Origin: Holothuria scabra
Taxonomy: Eukaryota > Echinodermata > Holothuroidea > Aspidochirotida > Holothuriidae
DNA: 64,000 nt
Reading direction: 5' to 3'
Assembly: GCA_037179385.1 (NCBI GenBank)
Contig: CM074189.1
Span: forward strand, 27,961,648 to 28,025,647
Every line of letters begins with the position of its first letter. Positions within the stretch are counted from its first letter, which is position 1. The notes under the pieces were generated by a model. That model searched no databases. It worked only from the letters and a program-made list of their open reading frames with translations, and was not told the DNA's origin. The position numbers and the translations under genes are program-made. This document shows, one piece after another, positions 22,164 to 35,991 of the stretch.

Positions 22164-22399
22164 GGTCAGAGAATGACAAGGAGTGAGAAATTTTGGAAGC
22201 TTTTAAAGGTGCTGACAATGGTCTCACCTCTATTGTGACAGGATAATCCTTCTTAAGGCAATTAAGCAGGTTGATTGACCGGGAGGGTCTGATCGGATTA
22301 CTCAGGTGTAACCCATCAACGGTAGGAAAATCCTCTTCAAAGTAATTAGAGAAATTGTTAGGCCGGAATGGCCTGATCGGATTATTTAGGTTGGTGTTA

Positions 22400-25132
22400 T
22401 CAGCAAGCTGGTAAATCGCTCCTGATGTTCAAGCCGAAAGGCGATGTGGTTTTGAGATTCAGTTCCCAGAAATTTTCTTTAGCTTTTCTAGCTTTGTCGG
22501 TCCATGTATCGTTTTGGTCGATAGCAATGACCCGTAAGTTTTTGATAGAATGATGAGGCAAATTGAAATGGTTTGCAACAGGTTGTTCAACCTTTTTGGT
22601 TTTAATTGCTGACCTGTGCTGTGTCATTCTCATTCGAAGAGTATTTTTAGATTCTCCGACATACTGCACACCACATAAATTGCAGTATATGAGATAAATG
22701 ACATTTTTGGAAAGACAATTAATTTCTTGTCTAATTTGGAAGGTGCGTGCATTTTGATTGCTCTGGAAGCCTTTTGTGGAATCAACCAGGGCGCACGTCT
22801 TGCAGTTGGAAGGGCAAGGTGAACAACCAAAATTTTCGTTGTTTTCCTCGACTGAGGCTTTGTCCTGGAATTTTGCCCGAACCAAAATGTCCCGTAAATT
22901 TGAGGGCCGCTTGAAGGCAACAACGGGGGGTTGGGGAAAGATAGACCTTAGGCGATCGGTGCTCTGAAGTGTGGGCATATGCTTTTTGATGAATTTGGCT
23001 AGTGGTGGTAGGCCGGGATGGTACTCAGTTACCAACGGCACTCTGTCGGAATTGCGCTGACGAGTTTTGTACGTCAGAGTTTGCGAGCGAGGGGTTTCTT
23101 TTGCCTTTTTGATGGCATTTTCAATTGAACCCCGAAAATACTGCCGGTTACGGAGGTAGCCGGATAGTTCCTTTGCCCGAGTGTCAAAATCTGTTTCAGA
23201 GGAACAGATGCGTTTTATGCGGAGTGCTTGACTGTACGGAATGTTTTTGGTGCAGTGCGGAGGATGGCAACTGCTGGGTAGAAGGTAGTTGTGCTTGTCC
23301 GTTGGTTTGTTAAACAAGTCTGTTTTGAGTGAACCATTTTCTATGGTTACAGTGGTGTCCAGGAAGTGGACACTGGACCTGGAATGGTCGGCCGTAAATT
23401 TGATGGTGGGATGGAACGAATTGATGTTTTCAATAAAAATTTCTAGACAGTCTTCACCGTGGGGCCAGATCATGAAGATGTCGTCTATGAAGCGTAACCA
23501 AATTTGTGGTTTCAAATTTTGTCGAGACAGAAATTTTTGCTCGAAGTTGCCCATAAACAAGTTAGCAAATGAGGGAGCCATTTTGGTTCCCATGGCTGTA
23601 CCATGAATTTGGAGGTAGTGGTGGTCACCAAAAATGAGATTGTTGTTGGTCAAAATCAGATGCATGAGTTCGCCTAAGTCTTTCTTGGTGGGAGTTTTGC
23701 CCCGAATCGGATTGAAGGCGTTGGTGCAAGCGGAGATGCCTTCCTCATTTGGTATGTTTGTGTACAATGAAGACACGTCAAGAGTGGCCAGAATTGTGTC
23801 CGACGGGAGATTTTTGATCTTCCCAATTTTGCGGATGAAGTCCGTGGTGTCCTGAACGTAGGAGGGAAGGGTTGGAACCAGGGGTTGGATAAGCAGGTCA
23901 ACAAATTTTGAAATTTTTTCCGTTGCAGTCCCGTTGCCGGAAATAATGGGTCTGCCCGGACTACCCGTTTTGTGAATTTTGGGCAGAAAATAGAAACGGC
24001 CTGGTTTAGGATCTACCTGGAGGAGATTCGGGCCGGTTTCGGAGTCAATTGAGCCGTTGCGAACCATCTTTTTGATGGCCGCCTCCACTTTTTTCGCAAT
24101 TTCCGAAGTGGGATCTGAGTCTAGACGTCTGTAGTGGTCGGGATTGCCAAGTAATCTGAGGGCTTCCTCCCTGTAAAATTGAGTCCCCATTGCAACAATC
24201 GCAGAGCCTTTGTCCGCCGGCTTGATAACAATATCATCACGATGCCGTAGACTTCGAATGGCCTGACGTTCACTTTTTGTGAGATTGTCGCGGAAATCTG
24301 GGGAAGGGGTGTGGTTTTTCACATCCTCTTCAATGGCCGAAATAAATGATTCCAGTTGCGGACAACGCCCCTTTGGTGGGTTCCAGGTGCTTTTTGGTTT
24401 AAATTGATACGATATATCGTTGTCCGGTGGAGAATTTAGGCCGTCTTCGTCAGCAAAATACTCCCGAAGGCGCAAGCGTCGGAAAAACGCTTTCATGTCT
24501 AGTGATAATTTCTGCGTGTCAGTCTGCCTTGGTTTGGGGCAGAAATTGAGTCCCTTCGAGAGAATTTTAGTTTCTCCTTCAGAAAGCTGACACGATATGC
24601 TTACAACCGCGGTGGTGGCGGTGGAAGGCTCGGTAACCGGTTTACGAATAAATCTGCGAGACCTGCTTTTCTGAAAATTTGAAATCACTTGATTTGAAGT
24701 GACAGTCACATGATTTGAAGTGACATGATCTCTTTGAAACTTGCGTTGTTGCCTAGAATTTAGAGTACGAGAGAGTCGGAGACAGTCCTGGGAGATAAAC
24801 TGAAGCTTGTTTTGAAGCTCGGATTTGGGAAGCTCTCTTTTTAGCTTCCTGGTTTTGGAATCAATTTGGTGATTGAGTTCATTGATGGTTTTTCGACAAT
24901 TTCCAATTTGTACTTCCATCAGTCTGAGAGACGTTTTTCTGAGAATACCTTTCCAGTTGGCGTAGCTTCCACTGTCGGAGAGTGGCAAGCCGGTAGGGAC
25001 TTTAATTTGAAGCCCTTTCGGTACCGTATTGTTTGATCGGTACGTTTTATAGTTGGAAAGGTGATGTCGATACCTGACACGTTTTTCGCACAGGCGTCGA
25101 AGTAATTTGAAAGTTTCCAAAGTACTCTCCAT
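22400..25132 (-). CDS. Penelope-like element polyprotein: reverse transcriptase plus GIY-YIG endonuclease
   Basis: Intact 910-codon frame. The N-terminal region is basic and helical. The PLE-type motif LSEGETKILSKGL lies near residue 185. RT motifs follow: VIKPADKGSAIV (about 300), GRPIISGNGTATE (about 390), ATLDVSSLYTNIP with the first catalytic Asp (about 448), GTAMGTKMAPSFANL (about 507) and FIDDIFMIW with the Asp pair (about 546). A Cys cluster [11 protein letters not shown] (about 766) precedes the GIY-YIG nuclease ([16 protein letters not shown], about 811-830; Arg in LRMRM; Glu in KENFWE). PLE proteins copy RNA at nicked chromosomal ends using the RT with the nuclease. The ATG at 25132 is the first Met of the open frame. 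No inactivating change is seen, so it could be functional. Confidence 0.9.
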   Translation of the reverse strand: MESTLETFKLLRRLCEKRVRYRHHLSNYKTYRSNNTVPKGLQIKVPTGLPLSDSGSYANWKGILRKTSLRLMEVQIGNCRKTINELNHQIDSKTRKLKRELPKSELQNKLQFISQDCLRLSRTLNSRQQRKFQRDHVTSNHVTVTSNQVISNFQKSRSRRFIRKPVTEPSTATTAVVSISCQLSEGETKILSKGLNFCPKPRQTDTQKLSLDMKAFFRRLRLREYFADEDGLNSPPDNDISYQFKPKSTWNPPKGRCPQLESFISAIEEDVKNHTPSPDFRDNLTKSERQAIRSLRHRDDIVIKPADKGSAIVAMGTQFYREEALRLLGNPDHYRRLDSDPTSEIAKKVEAAIKKMVRNGSIDSETGPNLLQVDPKPGRFYFLPKIHKTGSPGRPIISGNGTATEKISKFVDLLIQPLVPTLPSYVQDTTDFIRKIGKIKNLPSDTILATLDVSSLYTNIPNEEGISACTNAFNPIRGKTPTKKDLGELMHLILTNNNLIFGDHHYLQIHGTAMGTKMAPSFANLFMGNFEQKFLSRQNLKPQIWLRFIDDIFMIWPHGEDCLEIFIENINSFHPTIKFTADHSRSSVHFLDTTVTIENGSLKTDLFNKPTDKHNYLLPSSCHPPHCTKNIPYSQALRIKRICSSETDFDTRAKELSGYLRNRQYFRGSIENAIKKAKETPRSQTLTYKTRQRNSDRVPLVTEYHPGLPPLAKFIKKHMPTLQSTDRLRSIFPQPPVVAFKRPSNLRDILVRAKFQDKASVEENNENFGCSPCPSNCKTCALVDSTKGFQSNQNARTFQIRQEINCLSKNVIYLIYCNLCGVQYVGESKNTLRMRMTQHRSAIKTKKVEQPVANHFNLPHHSIKNLRVIAIDQNDTWTDKARKAKENFWELNLKTTSPFGLNIRSDLPAC

Positions 25133-25183
25133 GGGTGTAGCAAGGTTGGATCAAAATTGATGCAAACAGTGAAAGAAATATAT

Positions 25184-26438
<1,255 letters not shown>

Positions 26439-27559
26439 CGTAATAGTAAAAAATAATTAATAATGTCAACCAGGCAATGGTAAAGTGGTCAACCCTATAA
26501 AGGGAGCAGTCGGTCGGTCGGTTGGTCGGTCGGGTTGGTTTGAGTTTGAGTTAGTTATACGACTAGGTAGAGCTAGAAAAACGTGCCTTCTTCAACTCAT
26601 GATGGTCATATGGTTAGTCAAAATTGTTTGACCAACCAACCAGATTGTTAGTCAAACAAGCTATCACAACATGATCGACTATGCAAAGTTAGTCAATATT
26701 GCTAGTACCATATACACTCTCACACGTTGGTCAAGATAAGCACCATTTGGACTAGGTTAAAGTTATACTGGCTGACCAATTAAGGTTTTCAATGTAGGTC
26801 ACAGGTGTGTATGGCCATAATGGCCAGTATTTTTCAACATTTTTAATTAAGTTGTATGTGAAATATGTGAAATATTTGAATCCGTTACTCCGGTAGCAGT
26901 GCCCGTATCAACCGAACTCGGGGAACACGGGGCTGTGCAAGGGGATGTGCAAGGGGCTAGAAAACACGGGGTTAACCTAATGTTTGTCTTATCTTGAACA
27001 AAGTTTAACACCGAGTGTCGCGGGTACGCGACACCACCAACGATTCTGTGGCAATGAATTTTACTTCCAATGAGTAACTTCTTGTAACTGTTGTGGTATG
27101 AGAGAAGCAGTTTGGAAATTAGAGAGCTGACGAGCAGAGAAGTTATAATTAGGCAAATTATGGCAACGATGGCTGGACATGGAATGATGATTTGTACGAG
27201 GGGAGTGAGAACCTGATTGGAAAAGCTTTAATTCTTGCCTTTCGGGATGATAGAATTAGTGTTTTAAAGGTCAATAATTTTTACGTTACGTGATTCTGTG
27301 GACCATCCTTTCACGCTCTTGCACTTGAAATGAAGGGGATCCTCCTTAGGAAGGAGAGTCAACAAAAGTTAAACAAGACAACAAAGTTACTTTCCAAACG
27401 CATTCCGTTTGCTATTTAGGATTTAATTATCGTCAAGTATTTAATGTCTGACAGATCGACCGATCTGTCTTTATCTCGAACATTTCCCTGGCCAAACATT
27501 TAGGGTTTGTTCTATTTTCCATCTATCTAACTCCACTTTCTTTTCTTTTTGTCTCTTAG
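26439..27559. other. non-coding stretch with GGTCGGTCGG and TTGACCAAC words
   Basis: A short (GGTC)n run at 26511-26533 and several GTTAGTCAAA / TTTGACCAAC words at 26610-26790 look like another decayed subrepeat element. Otherwise no gene until the LRR exon. Confidence 0.4.
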
Positions 27560-27622
27560 ATACTTACAAAACAATAACATTTCGGAGATACCTTCTGGCC
27601 TTCCTCCATCTATTGTCGATCT
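27560..27622 (+). CDS. exon encoding one leucine-rich repeat (LRR)
   Basis: A long pyrimidine tract (CTTTCTTTTCTTTTTGTCTC) and TTAG acceptor, 63 bases, then a GTGAGT donor. The frame reads YLQNNNISEIPSGLPPSIVD and the exon ends with CT. With the lone A at its start, each junction would make a Leu codon. This is a complete 21-residue LRR (L--N-I--IP-GLP-S---L) on a symmetrical exon. LRR arrays make curved binding surfaces in extracellular or receptor proteins. Identical phase at 41337 and 61773 indicates one gene. The N-terminus, any transmembrane part and the gene identity lie outside what I can see. Confidence 0.75.
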
Positions 27623-30459
27623 GTGAGTAACTTTGTAATTAAGTAAAGTCTATGCAACATACTTCTCTCATCAGGGAGCTGTCACTTATCCCTGCTCTAA
27701 ATATACCGAGACACGTTAATCGTCTTAATGGCTTGGTCGTTCAAAATGAATGTATCGCCCAGTGTGAGCACTTGATGTTCAGTATCTTTTTTACAACAAC
27801 TCGGTTTGTCAGGGGTGTTTGTTAACGGTTTGTTTCGTAAGACCTTCATAATTGAAATAGGTGTAAACTAGGCTTTTGTGTCCTAATCAGTGGTAGCGAA
27901 TAGAAAGATCCAAATATCTAACCATATGAGTTGGTCCTTTTTAACAGTGCCGAAGAAGTCGGGTCCAGTCCCGGACTCGAGATATTATGTCTTGGTTTTG
28001 GTCTCGGCCTCGGGTTGCTAAGACTGGTGACTCGACCTCAAATCGACAAGAGAACATCATGTTTAAGAGGAAGTTTAAGAAAAAAGTCAAATTCATATTT
28101 CATATATAAACGAGGAACCAAATCTACACCGTGTAGTGAACTCTCCACTCAGATCGGACATGCATTTCTCGAGATATCAGTGAATCAGCTCCCTGAGTGA
28201 ATGAAGTCACCAGATTTGTGTTCCAAAATTAACTTGAGGGGCACAAATAATCTATCACTTCCTCACATTGACAAGAGATGCTTTGCTTCTCTTGTTTCGT
28301 CAGCTTGTTGTGTTGACACTGCAATGCGCCATATCTTTTCTCATTGAAACCGCTTAAAACCGGTTACCAAACGGTGCTTCATCCAGTATGTCAGGCCTCT
28401 GAGGACCCTTTTAATAGTGTGGGAAGGGTGCTTGAGATTAAACTGAGCAAGAATGATGGGATGCGGTGGTGATTGGGTCTGGTGTTTCCTCTGATTAGAT
28501 GAACATGTATTGCACAGGTGTAATGGAGTGTGAAGAGAGCTTATTGGACTAACTAAGTGTAATATTCTTATTCGGGAGGAGCCTCTTTGATCGATTTGTT
28601 GTTGTAGCCGACTTAACCTCCCCGTTCTTAATCATCATCCTAGTGAGGGGTGTAAAAGAGTCCCTCCCCTTTGAAAGTTTTCGCTTACAAGATGGCGTTG
28701 ATTAAATTTTTTTAGGTAGGAGTTCGACACACCTTACACCTATACACAGAAGAAAAATCTTAGAGAGTGTGAAAGAAGGAGTAGGTTTCGTATGTACTTA
28801 TATTGCATTTATTGCATTTGTTTTACAAGGACATTTCATCATTTTGAAAACCAATATTTATTGGTAAAGAGTGATAAATAATTTCAAATAGGACAGTATG
28901 GTAGCCTTCCTTTCAAGAAATAAGTTTCCCTCAAATAGAAATTCAGTTGTGTGTTGCTCAAGAATAATTTTTTCGCCTAAACTTTCAACATTTCAAAAGA
29001 TGCAACTTCAATAACTCTTCTTGTGCATAATATTTTTAGGAGATGAAGCTGTTGCTGGGGTTTATTGTTAAGACCGAATGATTTGAAAATGACTAGAGCC
29101 ATTTTCTTTTAATGCTATGTTGAAGCGTTTTAAACGCAATATTTCACTTAAAACCACAGGAGTAGTTAGTATAACTCAGATTCGGGAGCCCTGCTATATT
29201 AAACATTTAATTACACAAGTTAGCAAATTTTCGTTTCTTGTCGACCAAAGATAGAGGAGATTTAAAGTAATACTCATAGCAATCTGAGAGATATCCGATC
29301 ACGTGTCGCTGTATTGTGACCTAGGCTAGACCCCTAGCCCTAGGTTGGCAGGTATTCTTTCCCATGGATGCGAATTGGGATGAAGTTTTGCTGCCGTTAC
29401 ACACACACAATAGAAAAATCAAGTTGTTGCCTACTGGGTAAGGTCTGCGATCTGTCTCTTTCCAAACTGCCGGGGGAGGGTATATCATTTAAAAAAAATA
29501 CTGTTTGAAAAATCAAAGTCAATAAGCGATTTTCTCGAATACTAGGGTAGGCCTAGATTCGTCTTAACGCCCCATCACCGACTGTGACTTAAGTTTGGAC
29601 CTAATTTATTAGGCCCAGCTAAGTTAGAAGTATTTGCTGAAAACCTGTTGGCCTAGGTCTGGGGTTGATTAATATGTGGTCGATTTCGGACAGGGTGTGG
29701 ACAATAATTGTTAATCGGTCTTTTTCAGTTTCAAGTTACCTATTTATTAAAGGACCTGCAGATACAGCTTGCCATAACCCTTTAGCCAGAATGGCTTCTA
29801 GGTCAAGTCCTATAACTTCTTACGTTACAAGTATTAGTTATTGGTGCTACGCTGTGTCTCATTGGCCAACGTCTGTTTAGCTAAACTACTTCTTGTACTA
29901 CCGTACGGAGCTCATAAGAGGCCGCATAAATGTCACTTCCGGTTTTGGGTTTTACAAAAGCTTGAAAAATTTCGCACCTTGTATACTTTGCTTTTCATAT
30001 ACCTTGGTACCATGCATTAATTGGATTATTCCATCAGGTTTTTTTCTTCACAAAATAGCTGAATTTTGCAGCGGCAAATTCTGCTTTTCTAGGTTTTGAT
30101 TTGAACGAGAGTCACGAAGGCTTTGAGGTTACTTTGGTGCTAGAGATGATTTGCATGGTACCACGTGGCAACAGCAATGAACCGCTCCACAACCAATTCA
30201 ATTTTTGTCGTTTGTGGTATTCTTTGATTGCCGGATAGCTGCATTGCCGTGGCCGTGTCAGCGTAAAAACAATCATTTTTCGACATGAATGGCTATTTTT
30301 CCGTTGTCGCAGAGTTTGCCGTTGCTGTTAACGTTGCTGTGCAAGTGTGAACGTTCCTTAAGCCGCTGATTCCTGCCTACTGCAAATGAGTCATATGCCG
30401 ACGATCATAACGCGAGCCTTCATATTGTTACAACAACGTATTCACTATCTGTATGCGGC
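27623..30459. other. intron-like stretch after the first LRR exon
   Basis: No further LRR-type exon, RNA gene or bounded transposon was found. AT-rich with scattered CCTAGGCC-type words. Confidence 0.4.
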
Positions 30460-30530
30460 CAGTGGCGTAGCTAGGATATTTTCCGGGGGGGGGGGGGGAG
30501 GCGAAGCTCGAAAATTTCCCCCAAACTTTT
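30460..30530 (+). repeat. hAT-like MITE end (CAGTGGCGTAGC)
   Basis: CAGTGGCGTAGCTAGG followed by a G homopolymer is the usual left end of a widespread class of hAT-type MITEs. The matching inverted end at 36637 is 6.2 kb away and the flanks do not match as an 8-bp duplication, so this is listed as a separate end. Confidence 0.5.
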
Positions 30531-30919
30531 CAGTTTAAGTTTCAGTATATTTTCAGTTTCAGTATATTTTCAAGTTCAAGGTGCATGTATTACTTACACA
30601 GTACGTAAATATATAATAATAATAAGATTATCATGACGTCATGTAATGTTACCTTAGTTAATGTATGGCCTACAAGATCATGAAGCTGCCTACTACATAT
30701 ATAGGATTAACACAATGTCTTCATGGACCGGCCCGTTGTCACCCCGTCCCCAGTGATTAATTCGATTAATTTTCCCAACAGGTTAAATAGAATAATTTTC
30801 CAAACCAGTCCTTTAAAAATAAAGTAAACATCATACCTTTTCCAGGTTTGCAGGGTTATTATGTCCAGGCAACGGTAAGCTATTGTTTTTAGCCCCATCC
30901 ATGGTTAAACACAGAGCAG

Positions 30920-31041
30920 GGTCAGTCTACTGTATAACCTGCCCGGTACCAACTGGTAGGGTGATAGGCCATTAAAGGCTCGAACGTAACGGCCTTTCAT
31001 CCTACAAGCTAGTACCGGACAGGTCATACAGTAGACTGACC
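30920..31041. repeat. 122-bp hairpin (inverted repeat)
   Basis: Two 51-base arms starting GGTCAGTCTACTGTAT pair with about 7 mismatches around a 20-base loop. Most of the mismatches are transitions that still allow G-U pairing in RNA. It could be a small palindromic MITE or a miRNA-like precursor. No coding content. Confidence 0.7.
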
Positions 31042-31282
31042 TTACTGTAGGTTTTAAAGTGGGCTGTTACACCTCGTCTTACCTAGCCTAACCTAACTTA
31101 GGGCGTTGGCAACTTTAGTGACGGGTGAGAGTGATATGCAGAACGCGACCATTGCTTCGCGAGGAGCGTCCCGCCAGGGGAAATTTTGCTAAAAACACCC
31201 CTAGATTGAAGGAAATAACACCCCCTGTGCCTCATTACTGCATGCTTAGAATGCCATATTTTTCTTGTCCTGAAAACTTTTA

Positions 31283-34200
31283 CCCAGGGTTAAATTCCAT
31301 TTGAAACCATTCGCGAATGGTCTGAATGGTTCCGAATGGTATTTTTCACACTGTATTTTTGGACAGTTCTTAATGGTCCTGAATGGTCCCGAATGGTTCC
31401 ATTTGCAAATTGTCTGCGAATGGTCTGGTGCGCAAATGGTTTTTAACTGGTCCCAAATGGTGTTGAATGGTACCATTTGCGAATGGTCTTCAAATGGTCT
31501 GGTATGCAAATGGTCTTTAAATGGAACAACTGGTCCCAAATGGTGTTGAATGGTACCATTTGCAAATGGTCTTCAAATGGTCTGGCATGCAAATGGTCCT
31601 TGAATGTAATGACTAGAACCATTCACAAATGGTTTGTGAATGGTTCATCATGTTATGCATCTCAACAGTTTCAAATAATTTAAACAGAAAACTACCCACA
31701 AATGGTCTGCAATGGTTTCTATGTGCAAGTTTGAGATGGAAAATACTGCACAGTTGCTGTAAAACCAAAATTAATTAAAACAATATAAGAATTTAACTAT
31801 AGTAGCAACAGAGTGTACATTTATTATCCCCTGATGGCATTCTGTTAAGCTTACAGAACATTAATAATGGATTGCACATCATGCAGAGCTGGCAACCCAG
31901 TTGAAGGATATTACATATAATAGGTGAGATCTGATACTTACAAGGTAAATGAAGAACAACATAAATAGTCCATATGAGTACAACTTCACTCAAATTCAAA
32001 AGTCAATTGATACTTGGCAAGTTTGTTACAAACTTAAACGCATGTAAAAACAGTTCATGGTGTCCAAAATCATGTAATACGCACTCATATGCAAACACAA
32101 ACAGGGCTGGAAAAAATGTAAATTTCCCCGCAAGCAAATCAAATTTCCCAGCAAGCAAATCAAAATTTCCCAAAGACCTCACATGTTTTCATGCAAAAGT
32201 AGTCAAATTTCCCTCCAAATACCAAAATTTCCCTGCAATGACATTCCCAAATTGCTGGTTTTTTCCAGCCATGAACACAATATAGACAAAAATATAGCTC
32301 GTTGTAATTCAAATGTAGGGTACACCTTTCAGTAAATCGAAGGAATGAAAAAAATCACACTGGAGGGTTTCTTTCCAAGGAAGAAAAAGTCGAAAAATTA
32401 TCGACGAGAATGTTTTGTCCATAGTAAAAAAAAAACTTCTGACTTTCAAATTAAAATCAAGGTTCGGTCAAAATATTAAAATGGTCCACCAAGTAATTTA
32501 TACTGTAACTTAAAGCACCAGTTATTTCACATTTGCAGTTAAAATAATAGGGATTTCCATGGTAAAACGCATTTCTTGAAAAATCATAGAGTAGGCTTCA
32601 GTCTTCTGACATTTCCCAAGTAAAACTAACTTTGGTAACTGTTTGGTCCATGAAAATCTTTTCTCATGGTTATCCAAGTTGAAAAAGTAAGATGTTTTAA
32701 CACAATTAAATGACTTTAGAGGTTGCACACAGGGCACATGAAAGGTCCACGAAGGGGAAAATTTATTTTGTTTCCAAATCCAACGGCTGTATTCTTCGTC
32801 CGATCCTCCCGTTTACTCCTGAGTAAAGGAAATATTCCACACCAAGGATTCAACACTTCTTAATTACATCATCCTGACAGTTTAAACAAGACCGTTCAAT
32901 TTATCAGATTACAATAAATGAGGCACAAAAACTAGGACACCAGCATTTCCTTTGTAAATTGGTACTGGTCCGTAGCCATCTGTAGCAAATATTTTTTTGA
33001 GTGTTGTGGTCAATTCAAAGATGCCTCTCATAAGTTGTCCTGTAACTGTTTTACAGTATCTACTTCAACACTGTTCTGTAGTTCTCCAACCTCAGGACCC
33101 ATTCTCACTCCACAGCAAGAACATCAAAAGGTACAGTAGCCTGCATGTCATGGATATGTTATAATTCAACAATCAGGACTGCTCATATTATGTGATAACG
33201 AAAACAGGCTTTGTAGTTTCAAACAAGAAAATCGCCATTCAAAAGGAAGCAGGCCATAAAAGGTTACCAGTACATTGGTGTCACAGTTCAATAGCAGGAT
33301 AACTTGTTCAGTCCATGGCTCCATGTATGCAGTACAATTTCCTCACTCACTAAAATGACTATGCTTGACTCTGCTACATGGTACACAGCAATCCAGACAT
33401 CAATGAAAAGCATTTAAGACACTGAAAAATAACTCCATCAGCTGTGCAGGTCAAGCAGGAGACAGTTCCACTATGATGTCATTCTGTTTGGGAAATGAAA
33501 AATGAAATTTCAAAAGTATATAAAAAGTTGTACAACAAAATTGGTTTTAAAGGGTAAAATGTTCTTGATGAAAGGAAACTTAAGCTTTTAAGGTCAAGAA
33601 CGCCCCCCCCCCCCCCAAATTTACTGTATTTAAAAGCAACAGCTAAGCATCACAATTTTGTTCCTATCTTCAATTCAAAGTATCTTTCATCATATTTTTA
33701 GACTTCAATATTGCGTATTCTGGGTAAACCAAGCAGTAAATTTCATATTTGAAGAGAAACAATGTTGTCACATAACTCTAAACAGCCAATCATTGAACAA
33801 GACAGTCTACGACACTACTTCAAGTTGGGGTGACTGCTTTTGTTCTTTTAAAGACAGTGTCTCTGTTTGTTTGGGACTGTGGTATAGGCCTAGGCCTGCA
33901 GTCAGATTTTGCTAAAGGCCATATTCGGAGACTTAGTTGAATTCAAAAACTAATTATTTATCATACGCACACAAATAACAATAGGCCTAGGCCTGCAACA
34001 AATTGTGTACCTGTTTATTACCTGTTTATTATTTAGGCCCGTTGCTACAAAACTTTACTACTTACAGATAAAGATGGAAACATGCAAAAAGCAATTCCTT
34101 TTCCATCCTGTTATTTTTGAGTCAGCACCCAAAAGGAAAGAGACAGTCTTCATAACCAACCCCCATCATCCCCCCTCTAAAAGAAAAGAAAAAACCATTT

Positions 34201-35991
34201 TACCCCAACTTCAAATTTTACCATGATCTGGGGTCAACTATTTTGAGTATGACTAGACTGAGGCCAGTAATAGGCCTAACGATATGACTTTTCAAAACCC
34301 TAAATTTGGTTAATGAACTTGGATCCAATAAAATTAAGCTTGGTTGTCTTTGTAGAGGGTTTTGCGTGTATTTTTAGCATATAATATGTCCATCCCTCTT
34401 CTCCTTGTTGACTTTAAAATGTCCACCCCCCCCCCCCGTAAAACGGTCTGCTTCATAAATTAACGTTAGTCTTTGTATACTACTACAGTACTAAGTTAGT
34501 GCTACGAATTGTCTTGTGGAACCGCTACTAGGGCCTATAAACATTAGGCCTGACTGTTAACACAGCAGCACCCATTAATTGATGCAGTCCTTGGCTCTTA
34601 ATTTTCACTAACATTTGTTCATTGCTTACTGGGCTCTCTGTGCAATAGTTTAAAAACATGTTCCTTTACTTACTGTGCTTCAGCATTTCATGAAAGTCCT
34701 CTAAGGAAAGCAGTCTTGCCCTTTCACTTCACGTTTCTGCACACCACTGCATAGTGTAAGTACAGTAGCTCTTGTACTAGCTGTGCCCGCGCCTATTTTG
34801 TTACATTGTACTGTGCATGTGATGTACACATGGGTGTACAGCATCTGTGAGCTTTGTATGGTTCAGTGCTGTATCATGCTTTGTGTGCATGCCAAGCTAT
34901 TACGTAATAGCTCCATTCAAACAAGCATTGAATGAGCAACTTGAAAGGCAACAAAGATATGCATCAGCATGATGGGGGTGGGGAGCGGGATTGGAATTGT
35001 GTATGGAGAAAATGGAGAGAAGAAATGAGTACAATAATTGAGGAGGTTGTGCCTCTGGACTGTAGATGATACCAGGCTGCAAAGCTACAACTACAAAATT
35101 TCAAAGTCTTGTTGGGGTGTACGAGGATATCGAGTACGGGCTAAGAAAGTGCCAGAAAGTGGAGTGGGGAAGGGAGTCAAGAGGTCTCGGGTGTGGGTCG
35201 GGTATTGGAATGGCAAGAAGAATTTCCTATTTCAGCTGACATCCGTGCCGTGCATTACAGTATCTCTGTGTATCCTTTCCAAGGTAGGGGAGGGGGTTAC
35301 ACTGTTAGGGAGAACTGAAGCTAAAATTTTCAGGGAAATCCAGGGGTGCGGTAGTTGCCTACTCGAGTTGCTATGGACGGTTTTACTGTAACCCCCAATT
35401 CATTTGAACCCCACAAAATTTGATAAGTGTGCCCCGCCCCCTCCAAAATTCCTATAAATAAAATGTGCCTGGGGAAATTATCAGGGGAATATTCAGGCTG
35501 AGAAGAATCTAAACTGGTTTAGGTTAATACAAAGTTTCTTACTTTCCTGTCTACACCTTCAATTGTACCTGTGTACAAATTGTGAGAGATGTATCAAATC
35601 CAGTTGGTTGTGACTTATTTGTTTCATTGAGCTTTACATATCCTTTCAAATGAATTTGCAACAGGTAGGCTTACACCAACAGACAACTTGACCATTTGCA
35701 TCGTATACATGCACGTTGAACTGGGCATGTTCCATTGATGTACATAATATATACCATTCACTGAATGGCTTCCAGTTTGAACCATTTGGAACCATTTGCG
35801 AACACCAAAACCATTCGCGAACCATTTGCATTCCATTCAGGTATGCGATCAGAAAACCATTCAGATGTACATTTCCATTCATTTACCATTTGAAATCCAT
35901 TTGAGACCATTCAGGTCCATTCGGGTCCATTCAGAACCATTCGGAACCATTCAACTTTTCCAAATGGTTTCGAATGGAATTTAACCCTGGG
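31283..35991. mobile_element. 4.7-kb foldback-like element with AATGGT arrays
   Basis: The ends are inverted repeats: CCCAGGGTTAAATTCCATT at 31283 and its complement ending at 35991, bounded by TA on each side (31281-31282, 35992-35993). Inside each end is an array of AATGGT (left, about 31310-31720) or ACCATT (right, about 35780-35965). Inverted ends with an outer unique domain and an inner tandem domain are the architecture of foldback elements, including the TU elements of sea urchins. The 4-kb middle has no recognised transposase. Confidence 0.7.
32909..33062 (-). other. coding-like fragment of unknown identity in the foldback element
   Basis: A 51-codon minus-strand stretch contains QLMRGIFELTTTLKKIFATD and then GYGPVPIYKGNAGVLVF before a TAA at 32911-32909. 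It is protein-like in composition and may be a relic of a gene carried in the middle of the 4.7-kb element. I recognise no family, and chance is possible at this length. Confidence 0.2.

Larger units (their letters stand above)
22006..25183 (-). mobile_element. complete Penelope-like element unit (family B), 3178 bp
   Basis: The unit starts on the plus-strand map with AAACATGACGGAGAAAC at 22006, and the same sequence recurs at 25184, so the period is 3178 bp. The first about 395 bp (22006-22399) is the non-coding repeat (pseudo-LTR) with a hammerhead-like motif. The rest is the intact ORF. A second, truncated unit follows in tandem to 26308 and differs by only about two positions in the 1.1 kb I compared. 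The near identity points to recent insertion. Confidence 0.85.

Noticed and set aside
31246..31683. Frames of 68-97 codons with repeating NG-W/EW patterns
   Set aside because: By-products of the AATGGT array. The same applies to frames at 35624-35984.
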